This document shows, piece after piece, positions 42,022-49,215 of a stretch of DNA of 64,000 nt. The notes beneath the pieces were generated by a model. The model searched no databases, was not told the DNA's origin, and saw nothing but the letters and a program-made list of their open reading frames with translations. Position 1 is the stretch's first letter. Every line of letters starts with the position of its first letter. The stretch comes from an uncultured bacterium (GTDB lineage: Bacteria > Actinomycetota > Coriobacteriia > Coriobacteriales > Coriobacteriaceae), in contig CAJMQJ010000001.1 of NCBI GenBank assembly GCA_905215525.1, forward strand, positions 558,001 through 622,000, read 5' to 3'. The translations under genes and the position numbers were made by a program.

Positions 42022-43002
42022 ATGGATCCCAACAAGCGTCCCGACGACATGGTGCGTATCACCACTCCCGAACTTGCCCAGGCGTTCATCGAAGAGCAGG
42101 TCGCTGCAATCCGCGAGCAGATCGGCGACAAGAAGGTCCTGCTGGCCCTTTCGGGCGGCGTTGACAGCTCGGTTGTCGCGGCCTTGCTCATCAAGGCCAT
42201 CGGCAAGCAACTCATCTGCGTGCACGTGAACCACGGCCTGATGCGCAAGGGCGAGAGCGAGCAGGTCGTCGACGTCTTCAAGAACCAGATGGACGCCAAC
42301 CTGGTCTATGTTGACGCGACTGATCGCTTCCTGGATAAGCTCGTGGACGTCGAGGAGCCCGAGGCCAAGCGTAAGATTATCGGCGCCGAGTTCATTCGCG
42401 TGTTCGAGGAGGAGGCCCGCAAGGTTGGCGACGAGGTTAGCTTCCTCGCCCAGGGCACCATCTATCCCGACATCCTGGAGTCCCAGGATGGCGTGAAGGC
42501 TCACCACAACGTGGGCGGCCTGCCCGATGACCTGCAGTTTGAGCTCTGCGAGCCCGTCAAGCTGCTGTACAAGGACGAGGTGCGCGTCGTGGGCCGCGAG
42601 CTCGGCCTGCCCGAGAACATGGTTGAGCGTCAGCCGTTCCCCGGTCCTGGCCTGGGCGTCCGCTGCCTTGGCGCCATCACCCGCGACCGTCTTGAGGCGC
42701 TGCGCGAAGCCGACGCCATCGTGCGCGAGGAGATCGACAAGGCAGGTCTGACCATCTGGCAGTATTTTGCCGTCGTGCCCGACTTCCGCGCCACCGGCGT
42801 GCGCGAGGGTAAGCGCGCCTACGACTGGCCCTGCATCATCCGCTGCATCAACACCGTTGACGTCATGACCGCCGAGGTGCCCGAGCTCGACTGGGCGCTG
42901 CTCAAGCGTATTACCGCTCGCGTCACCGCCGAGGTTCCCGGCATCTGCCGAGTGTGCTACGACCTCACGCCGAAGCCCGCCGGCACGGTCGAGTGGGAGT
43001 AA
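42022..43002 (+). CDS. guaA: GMP synthase ATP-pyrophosphatase subunit lacking the glutaminase domain
   Basis: 326 aa. P-loop SGGVDSS at residues 44-50, then VHVNHGLMRKGESEQV, LAQGTIYPDILES, RQPFPGPGLGVRCLGAITRD and the dimerisation end CYDLTPKPAGTVEWE. The whole class I amidotransferase domain is missing; the first 20 residues are new. Archaeal two-subunit GMP synthases are built this way but need a separate glutaminase. It may use free ammonia. AAAGGAGC precedes the ATG. A complete guaA is at the window start. Confidence 0.93.
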   Translation: MDPNKRPDDMVRITTPELAQAFIEEQVAAIREQIGDKKVLLALSGGVDSSVVAALLIKAIGKQLICVHVNHGLMRKGESEQVVDVFKNQMDANLVYVDATDRFLDKLVDVEEPEAKRKIIGAEFIRVFEEEARKVGDEVSFLAQGTIYPDILESQDGVKAHHNVGGLPDDLQFELCEPVKLLYKDEVRVVGRELGLPENMVERQPFPGPGLGVRCLGAITRDRLEALREADAIVREEIDKAGLTIWQYFAVVPDFRATGVREGKRAYDWPCIIRCINTVDVMTAEVPELDWALLKRITARVTAEVPGICRVCYDLTPKPAGTVEWE

Positions 43003-43036
43003 GCTAACTCAGCTGGTAGGCGACGAGAACTAGCAG

Positions 43037-43067
43037 ATGTGACAAAGGGACAGTCCCTTTGTCACAT
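43037..43067. repeat. Palindrome family P1, copy a
   Basis: GTGACAAAGGGAC and GTCCCTTTGTCAC inverted around one base, with AT/AT flanks. Copies: 52470-52500, 53856-53886 and a diverged one at 49006-49036. Confidence 0.85.
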
Positions 43068-43083
43068 CCTCGATATTATGTGC

Positions 43084-43125
43084 GGGATGGTACGCCACGC
43101 GGCGTGCCATCCCGTTCGTTATTTT
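43084..43125. terminator. Terminator downstream of guaA-2 (second half of composite repeat)
   Basis: GGGATGGTACGCC pairs with GGCGTGCCATCCC, then CGTTCGTTATTTT. The same hairpin, 6 kb away at about 49052-49096, also directly follows a P1 palindrome, so the two elements travel together. Confidence 0.8.
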
Positions 43126-44267
43126 AATGAGCCGAGTGCGCGAGTGGGAAGAGTCACGAGCATGGTCGTTCCGCGCTCCGAGCTCTTTTCGACCTCGATG
43201 GAGCCGCCGTGAAGTGCGGCGATCTCCCAGACCAGCGCAAGCCCCAGCCCCACGCCGCCGTATGCCCTGCTGCGCGATTTGTCGACGCGATAGAAGGGCT
43301 GAAAGATGCTCGTCTGGTATTGCTCGGGAATGCCCGGCCCCTGGTCGCGCACGCGTAGCAGCACGCGGTCGCCTTCGGCGCAGGCGTTGATTTGCACGGT
43401 CGAGTTGGGCGCGCTATAGCGTATGGCGTTTTCGGTCAAGTTGAACAGCAACCGATAGATCAGCGTGTCGCTGCCGATCGTTTGCGCGTCGCCCTCACTT
43501 GTAAGCGTGATGTCTTTTTGCTCGGCAAGGGGTGCCAGGTCCGTGAGCACTTCTTCGATCATCGGCGCTAGGTCAATCACATCGTTGCAAGGGACACTGC
43601 GCAGCTCGCTCATCTCGAGCAGGGTCTTTGTCATGTGCGTCATTCGCTCGGTCTGCTCCTGCAGCAGCCCGAGCAGGCTCGCTGTATCGGCGTCGACGTC
43701 GGGGTGCTCGGCGCAAAACAGCTCGACCTGGGCCTGCATGAGCGCAAGTGGCGTGCGCAGCTCGTGCGCCGCATTGCCCGTAAACTGTCTTTGTGCGGAA
43801 AATCCCTCGTCAAGGCGGGCAATCATGTCGTTAAACGACGCGCTGCAGCGCCTGAGTTCAGAGGGCACGTCCTCGCTGATTTTTGTGTCGGCGAGGTTGT
43901 CGGGCCGCACGCTCTCGACTTGCGTCGCAAAGAAGCGCAACGGCCGCAGCGCATGTCCGCTTACAAAGTAGGCCAGCACGCCGCCGAGCAGCGTCACCGC
44001 CGCAGTTATATACCAGCTCGTCGCGCCAAACGATTCTTGGGCGTCGTTCACGACGATGGTCAGCGCGTCGTCGAGCTCTTTGTTTGTCGGGTCAAATGAG
44101 CTGGGCGAGGCCGCCTCCACCTTGCTGTGCGCCGACGCTTCTGCACCAATCGAGTCCATGTAGCGCATGCCGGAGTAGCCAACCAGGCAATTCATAAGTA
44201 CGCAGGTCGAACATATCAGCAGTGCCGTCATCAACGTGATGCGCCACTGCAGCGACAACCGCTTCAT
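43119..44267 (-). CDS. Sensor histidine kinase
   Basis: 382 aa: TM1 (about 10-30), a short periplasmic/extracellular loop (about 30-85), TM2 (about 85-105), HAMP-like region (GHALRPLRFFATQVESV), HisKA with the phosphoacceptor in NAAHELRTPLA (about 170), HATPase with N-box NLTENAIRYSAP, G1 DQGPGIPEQ, G2 GVGLGLALV. Pairs with the response regulator whose stop overlaps its start by 4 bp. A redox cluster lies on the other side of the regulator, a possible target. Confidence 0.95.
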   Translation of the reverse strand: MKRLSLQWRITLMTALLICSTCVLMNCLVGYSGMRYMDSIGAEASAHSKVEAASPSSFDPTNKELDDALTIVVNDAQESFGATSWYITAAVTLLGGVLAYFVSGHALRPLRFFATQVESVRPDNLADTKISEDVPSELRRCSASFNDMIARLDEGFSAQRQFTGNAAHELRTPLALMQAQVELFCAEHPDVDADTASLLGLLQEQTERMTHMTKTLLEMSELRSVPCNDVIDLAPMIEEVLTDLAPLAEQKDITLTSEGDAQTIGSDTLIYRLLFNLTENAIRYSAPNSTVQINACAEGDRVLLRVRDQGPGIPEQYQTSIFQPFYRVDKSRSRAYGGVGLGLALVWEIAALHGGSIEVEKSSERGTTMLVTLPTRALGSLK

Positions 44268-44938
44268 TTGCCATCCTCCATAACGTAGCCTTCGCCGATT
44301 CGGTTGCGGATGGGGTCGTGCCCCAACGCGCCGCGCAGCTTTTTGCGCAGCGACGAGATGTGCACGCGGGTCGCGTTGCTAAAGCTGTTGACGCTGCTGT
44401 CCCATACGTGGTCGATGAGCTCCTCCTGGCTCACCGGCCGCCCCTGGTTAAGCATCAGGTATTCCAAGATGCCGGTCTCCTTGCGCGTGAGGGACAGGAT
44501 CTCGTCGCCCACTGTGGCGAGGCGCGCCTTGGTGTCAAAGCTCAGCGATCCACAGGTTAGAACAACGTCGCTTTGTGTAAAGCGTCTGAGGGTAAGGCTG
44601 CGAATCCTTGCCGCAAGCTCGTCAAGATGAAACGGCTTGGTGAGGTAGTCGTTGGCGCCCGCATCGAGCCCCGCTACCTTGTCGGAGACCTCGCCACGTG
44701 CCGAGAGCACAAGCACCTTGGTCTCACAATCAGCTGTCCTGAGTTGCCTGAGCACGGTCATGCCGTCGACATGGGGGAGATTGAGGTCGAGCACGACAAG
44801 ATCAAAGGTCTCGACATCGAGCAGATCGAGGGCCTGCTGCCCGTCGTAGCAGCAGTCGACGCTATAGGCCAAGTTGCGCAGGCTGCGTGCGATCGCATCG
44901 CACAGCGCCCGCTCGTCCTCGATGACCAAGATGCGCAT
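44264..44938 (-). CDS. OmpR-family response regulator
   Basis: 224 aa. Receiver domain with phosphoacceptor Asp51 in DLVVLDLNLPHVDG and Lys in DYLTKPF, then an OmpR/PhoB winged helix (LSLTRKETGILEYLMLNQGR, TRVHISSLRKKLRG). AAGGAGAACG before ATG 44938. It is divergent from the CD1871A-like / ferredoxin / TlpA genes with 89 bp between. Confidence 0.96.
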   Translation of the reverse strand: MRILVIEDERALCDAIARSLRNLAYSVDCCYDGQQALDLLDVETFDLVVLDLNLPHVDGMTVLRQLRTADCETKVLVLSARGEVSDKVAGLDAGANDYLTKPFHLDELAARIRSLTLRRFTQSDVVLTCGSLSFDTKARLATVGDEILSLTRKETGILEYLMLNQGRPVSQEELIDHVWDSSVNSFSNATRVHISSLRKKLRGALGHDPIRNRIGEGYVMEDGK

Positions 44939-45027
44939 AACGTTCTCCTTGCATAATCATTCACGCTTAACACGGATTTTATAGTCGGTATGGTCCAATG
45001 GGTCGCGAAACGAAAGGAGTGGTCAGA

Positions 45028-45174
45028 TTGTTCAAAGCGATTAAGCCTGTGGCGCAGGTGGCTTTGCTGATCGTTGGGGTAGCCATGGTTGGCTTTGGAA
45101 TTATGCGCGGCGAGGCAGATGCCGTGCTGGCCAAGGCAATCAGGCTGTGCTTGGAGTGTATCGGAATTGGATAA
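45028..45174 (+). CDS. CD1871A-like small CXXC membrane protein
   Basis: 48 aa from TTG 45028 (AAAGGAGT upstream): basic start, membrane helix VALLIVGVAMVGFGI, then RGEADAVLAKAIRLCLECIG ending IG. The C-x-x-C near the end and the KAI-x-LCLECIGIG ending match the CD1871A family. Its stop overlaps the TTG start of the next gene (TTGGATAA), so the two are translationally coupled. Probably the small partner of a membrane ferredoxin. Confidence 0.8.
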   Translation: MFKAIKPVAQVALLIVGVAMVGFGIMRGEADAVLAKAIRLCLECIGIG

Positions 45175-46078
45175 AAGAAAAAACACTGCATCGCATCTTT
45201 TAGCGCGATTTCGTGGATTGATTCAGGCGGCGGCGACGCTTGCGACCAATATTCACCTGCCTAACTTTGCCAAGGGCGGCATCTACCAGGGAGCGGGCAA
45301 AGCCGTCTGCGTGCCGGGCCTCAACTGCTACTCGTGTCCAGCGGCCTCGGGTGCGTGCCCCATCGGGTCGTTTCAGTCGGTGGTGGGCTCGTCTAAGTTT
45401 AGCTTCTCGTATTACGTCACCGGAACGCTCATTCTGATCGGCGTGCTGCTGGGACGTTTTGTATGCGGCTTTTTGTGCCCGTTTGGATGGCTACAAGAGC
45501 TTTTGCATAAGATTCCCAGCAAAAAGCTCTCCACGAAAAAGCTCAAGCCGCTCACGTACATCAAGTATGCCGTGCTGCTGTTTGCCGTGGTGCTGCTGCC
45601 CGTCTTGGTGGTTAACGATGTGGGTATGGGCGACCCGTTCTTTTGCAAGTACATCTGCCCGCAAGGTGTGCTCGAGGGCGCGATTCCGCTGTCCATCATG
45701 AACGTGGGAATCCGCTCCGCGCTGGGAAAGCTCTTTTCCTGGAAGCTCGCGATCCTCATTGTGGTTGCGGTGCTGAGCGTGCTGTTCTATCGCCCCTTCT
45801 GCAAATGGATTTGCCCCCTCGGCGCATTTTATGCGCTCATGAACAAGGTGTCTTTGCTGGGGATCCAGGTTGACCAGTGCAAATGCGTCTCGTGCGGCAA
45901 GTGCGCCAAGGTGTGTCAAATGGACGTGGACGTTACGCGTACGCCCGACCATGCCGAGTGCATTCGTTGCGGCAAATGCGTGGGCGCGTGCCCCGTCGAT
46001 GCTATTAGCTTTCGCTATGGGCTGGGTGTGACGGGCGACAAACCCGCGCAGTCCACGCAAGCCTGCGAAAACAAATAG
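45167..46078 (+). CDS. NapH/CcoG-type membrane 4Fe-4S protein
   Basis: 303 aa from TTG 45167. Cys-rich start (VPGLNCYSCPAASGACPIG), five membrane helices with CGFLCPFGW, CKYICPQG and CKWICPLG, then two 4Fe-4S ferredoxin clusters (CKCVSCGKCAKVCQ, CIRCGKCVGACP). It transfers electrons across or along the membrane, as NapH/NosR-like proteins do. Operon with the CD1871A-like gene and the TlpA-like lipoprotein. Confidence 0.93.
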   Translation: MDKRKNTASHLLARFRGLIQAAATLATNIHLPNFAKGGIYQGAGKAVCVPGLNCYSCPAASGACPIGSFQSVVGSSKFSFSYYVTGTLILIGVLLGRFVCGFLCPFGWLQELLHKIPSKKLSTKKLKPLTYIKYAVLLFAVVLLPVLVVNDVGMGDPFFCKYICPQGVLEGAIPLSIMNVGIRSALGKLFSWKLAILIVVAVLSVLFYRPFCKWICPLGAFYALMNKVSLLGIQVDQCKCVSCGKCAKVCQMDVDVTRTPDHAECIRCGKCVGACPVDAISFRYGLGVTGDKPAQSTQACENK

Positions 46079-46113
46079 GTACCTATATAAGTTTCGATAT
46101 AAACGGAGGAACC

Positions 46114-47076
46114 ATGAAACTGTCAAAAATTGCAGCTCTGTTGATGCTGCCCGTGCTGGCGCTGACTCTCGCGGCGTGCTCTGCCCCCAAGGGCGACGCG
46201 AAGGGTGCTACGAGCGGCGATGCGCAGATTGCCGAGCTCATAGCGCAAAAGCCGTCGAGTGCCGAGGAGGCGGCCGAGCTGTACCAGCAGCTGCTGCAAA
46301 AGGAAAACGAGATCTTTGCGAGCGATAACGCCCTATGGGAAAAGGTGTTCCTTGCGGCCAACAAAGACACTCCCATGATTGAGGACGGCAAGAACTACGG
46401 TGACTTCTTGCTCGATACCATCGAGGGCGCCAAGGATCAGTTTGCGGCTGACGAGCTTAAGACGCTTAAGGCCGGCGCGCAGCAGGTCAAGGAGATCGAG
46501 GACAAGCTCATGGCGCTGGAGAAGGAGTTCCCCGGATGCGGCAGCACGCCCGGCGAGGGGGAGAGCGTCGATGCCTCGACCGCAGGCATGACTAACGGCG
46601 AGAGCGGGGAGACGAAGTTCCCCAGCTTTAAGGGCAAGGACTTGGACGGCAACGATGTAAACAGCGACGAGCTGTTCTCCAAGAACAAGGTCACCGTCAT
46701 GAACTTCTGGTTTACCACCTGCAAGCCGTGCGTGGGAGAGCTGGGCGATCTGGAGAAGCTCAACAAGGAGCTTGCCGAGAAGGGCGGCCAGGTCGTGGGC
46801 GTTAATTCCTTTACGCTCGATGGCAACAAAGACGAGGTGGCCGATGCCAAGGACGTGCTTTCCAAGAAGGGCGTGACGTATAAGAACATCTGGTTTAAGT
46901 CGGACAGCGAGGCCGGAAAGTTCACCTCCAACCTGTACTCGTTCCCGACCACCTACGTGATCGACCAGAACGGTAACATTGTGGGAGAGCCGATCATGGG
47001 CGGCATCAACTCCGCTGAGCAGCGCGAGGCGCTCAACAAACTGATCGATCAGGCACTCGCGAAGAGCGAACAGTAA
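46114..47076 (+). CDS. TlpA-like thioredoxin lipoprotein
   Basis: 320 aa. Signal peptide with lipobox LAAC (Cys22), helical spacer (about 30-150), then a thioredoxin/TlpA domain with WFTTCKPCVGELGDLEKL (redox CxxC), VGVNSFTLDGNKDEV and the cis-Pro stretch FPTTYVID. A membrane-attached thiol oxidoreductase outside the cell. GGAGGAACC precedes ATG. Likely receives electrons from the preceding 4Fe-4S protein. Confidence 0.93.
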   Translation: MKLSKIAALLMLPVLALTLAACSAPKGDAKGATSGDAQIAELIAQKPSSAEEAAELYQQLLQKENEIFASDNALWEKVFLAANKDTPMIEDGKNYGDFLLDTIEGAKDQFAADELKTLKAGAQQVKEIEDKLMALEKEFPGCGSTPGEGESVDASTAGMTNGESGETKFPSFKGKDLDGNDVNSDELFSKNKVTVMNFWFTTCKPCVGELGDLEKLNKELAEKGGQVVGVNSFTLDGNKDEVADAKDVLSKKGVTYKNIWFKSDSEAGKFTSNLYSFPTTYVIDQNGNIVGEPIMGGINSAEQREALNKLIDQALAKSEQ

Positions 47077-47101
47077 GTCCGTGGGACAGACAACTGAAGG
47101 G

Positions 47102-47128
47102 GAGTCGCTGGAAACAGCGACTCTTTTT
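47102..47128 (+). terminator. Terminator after the TlpA gene
   Basis: AGTCGCTG-gaaa-CAGCGACT followed by seven Ts (TCTTTTTTC): a classical terminator. Confidence 0.9.
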
Positions 47129-47147
47129 TCTGCTTCGGGGTAGCATC

Positions 47148-47300
47148 ATGGGTATACGTCGAAAGGGCACGCAGCTTTTCGTGCATTGCCCGAGCGGTGC
47201 GCGAAGCAACCAAGCTGTGAGTTTTCTTAAGCGTTCTGGGTATGGCAGTGTCAAGAATATCGGCGGCATAAGCGGCTACACGGGAAAGGTGGTGCGTTAG
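47148..47300 (+). CDS. Short rhodanese-like protein (C-terminal half only)
   Basis: 50 aa: MGIRRKGTQLFVHCPSGARS, NQAVSFLKRSGYGSVKNIGG. HCPSGARS is a rhodanese active-site loop (Cys14), and the rest equals the last third of the domain. Normal single domains are about 100 aa, so the N-terminal half is lacking; it may be a remnant or a mini-domain that works with the next protein. Ribosome site poor. Ends 2 bp before the CoA-disulfide reductase start. Confidence 0.6.
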   Translation: MGIRRKGTQLFVHCPSGARSNQAVSFLKRSGYGSVKNIGGISGYTGKVVR

Positions 47301-47302
47301 CT

Positions 47303-48994
47303 ATGAAGGTGGTTATCGTTGGAGGCGTCGCGGGCGGCGCATCGGCGGCGGCACGTTTGCGCAGGCTCGACGAGCAGGCCCAAATTGTCATCTTTGAGCG
47401 CACGGGTTTTGTATCGTATGCCAACTGTGGGCTTCCGTACTACATTGGCGGCGTGATAGAAGAAGAGAGTGCATTGACGCTGCAGTCTCCCAAGGGCTTT
47501 TGGGATCGCTTTCGCATTGCGGTCAAGACGAGTCACGAGGTGTTTGCCATCCATCCCGATTCGCATACGGTCGAGGTTCGCAATATGCTGACGGGCGAGG
47601 AATTTGTCGAGACGTATGACAAGCTCATCCTGTCGCCGGGTGCAAAGCCGATTCGCCCTGCGTTGCCGGGCATCGACTCGGATAAAATCTTTAGCCTACG
47701 CACCGTTGAGGACACGCTGCGTATTCACAGCTATGTTCGAGAGCGGCGACCGAGCAGTGCCGTCGTGATCGGCGGCGGCTTCATTGGCGTCGAGACGGCG
47801 GAGAATCTGTGCGAGCTGGGGCTCAAGGTGACCCTTCTGCAGCGTCCCGTCCAGCTTATGAACAACCTGGATTGCGACATGGCGACCCTTTTGCATACCG
47901 AGGTGCGTGAGCACGGTATCGATCTGCGCCTCAAGGCCGATGTGACAGGTTTTGAGGAAGTTGATGGCCGCGTTGTCACCCATGTTGCGGGCGATGACCC
48001 TATCGGAGCCGATATGGTGCTGCTTGCCATTGGCGTGGCACCTGAGAGCCATCTGGCGCAAGAGGCGGGGCTCGAACTGGGCATCAAGGGGGCTATTGTG
48101 GTCAACGACCGCATGGAGACCTCTGCTGCCGACGTGTATGCCGTGGGCGATGCCGTGCAGGTCACGCATCAGGTGACCGGCGAGGACGCGGTCATTTCGC
48201 TCGCCGGCCCCGCCAACAAGCAGGGGCGTGTCGTCGCCGATGTCATAGCCGGCATGGACAGCTGCTACCTCGGATCGTTGGGCTCATCGGTTATCAAGGT
48301 ATTCGACTTGACGGCGGCAAGCACGGGACTATCCGAAAAGGCAGCACACGCGGCGGGAATTGACTGCGACAGCGTGGTCCTGTCGCCCGGTTCGCATGCG
48401 GGTTATTATCCGGGTGCAACGCCCATGACCATGAAGGTTGTCTTCGAGAAGCAGGGATTGCGCCTGCTGGGTGCGCAAATCGTGGGCATCGATGGTGTGG
48501 ACAAGCGTATCGACGTTCTGGCGACTGCCATCCAGGCAGGCATGCGCGGCGATAGGCTTAAGGATTTGGACCTAGCATACGCGCCGCCGTATTCATCGGC
48601 GAAGGATCCCGTCAATATGGCGGGCTTTATGATCGAGAACCTCAATCGCGGCATACTGGCGCAGTGGCATTGGGAGGATGAGCCCAACTTGCCACGCGAT
48701 GGCAGCGTGCAGCTGCTCGATGTTCGTACGGAAGGGGAGTATGAGCGCGGGCATATTGATGGTTTCGTAAACATTCCCGTCGATGATCTGCGCAATCGCC
48801 TGGGCGAGCTCGACCGGGCCAAGCCGGTCTACGTGATTTGCCAGAGCGGCATTCGCAGCTACATTGCTTGCCGCATTTTGGCGCAGCATGGCTTTGAGTG
48901 CTTTAACTTCTCGGGCGGCTATCGCTTCTTTGCAGCCGTGACTGAGGCTCGCCGCGGCAGCGCTAACGTTATGCCGTGCGGGCTCGAAAAGTAG
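47303..48994 (+). CDS. CoA-disulfide reductase / rhodanese fusion
   Basis: 563 aa. FAD site VGGVAGGASAAARLRR at the start; active-site Cys43 in SYANCGLPYY; NAD(P) site VVIGGGFIGVETAE; FAD site DVYAVGDAV; dimer domain; then a C-terminal rhodanese with CQSGIRS (about residue 514). This CoADR-RHD arrangement reduces CoA disulfide, persulfides or polysulfides. The context (thiol lipoprotein, extra rhodanese) fits sulfur/thiol redox. Confidence 0.93.
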   Translation: MKVVIVGGVAGGASAAARLRRLDEQAQIVIFERTGFVSYANCGLPYYIGGVIEEESALTLQSPKGFWDRFRIAVKTSHEVFAIHPDSHTVEVRNMLTGEEFVETYDKLILSPGAKPIRPALPGIDSDKIFSLRTVEDTLRIHSYVRERRPSSAVVIGGGFIGVETAENLCELGLKVTLLQRPVQLMNNLDCDMATLLHTEVREHGIDLRLKADVTGFEEVDGRVVTHVAGDDPIGADMVLLAIGVAPESHLAQEAGLELGIKGAIVVNDRMETSAADVYAVGDAVQVTHQVTGEDAVISLAGPANKQGRVVADVIAGMDSCYLGSLGSSVIKVFDLTAASTGLSEKAAHAAGIDCDSVVLSPGSHAGYYPGATPMTMKVVFEKQGLRLLGAQIVGIDGVDKRIDVLATAIQAGMRGDRLKDLDLAYAPPYSSAKDPVNMAGFMIENLNRGILAQWHWEDEPNLPRDGSVQLLDVRTEGEYERGHIDGFVNIPVDDLRNRLGELDRAKPVYVICQSGIRSYIACRILAQHGFECFNFSGGYRFFAAVTEARRGSANVMPCGLEK

Positions 48995-49005
48995 CGCGCA
49001 TTGGA

Positions 49006-49036
49006 ATGTGACAAAGTGACAGCCTCTTTGTCGCAT
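49006..49036. repeat. Palindrome family P1, diverged copy d
   Basis: Like the other P1 copies but with three or four changes that break pairing. Followed by the same terminator hairpin as at 43084. Confidence 0.7.
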
Positions 49037-49051
49037 CGGGGATGTTATATG

Positions 49052-49096
49052 CGGGATGGTGCGCCATGCGGCGTGCTGTCCCGTTCGTTTTTTGGC
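49052..49096 (+). terminator. Terminator downstream of CoADR (composite repeat)
   Basis: GGGATGGTGCGCC pairs with GGCGTGCTGTCCC with small mismatches, then CGTTCGTTTTTT. Same unit as 43084-43125. Confidence 0.75.
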
Positions 49097-49215
49097 GCGG
49101 TTCGTTACATTCCTCACTGGTATCGGCCAAAAATGAGGATAGAGTAGGACAAACGCGCCGAACGTGAACGGCGGGGGAGCGGGCGAGCGCGCCCGCGCGA
49201 GAGAGGTTGCCGTCC

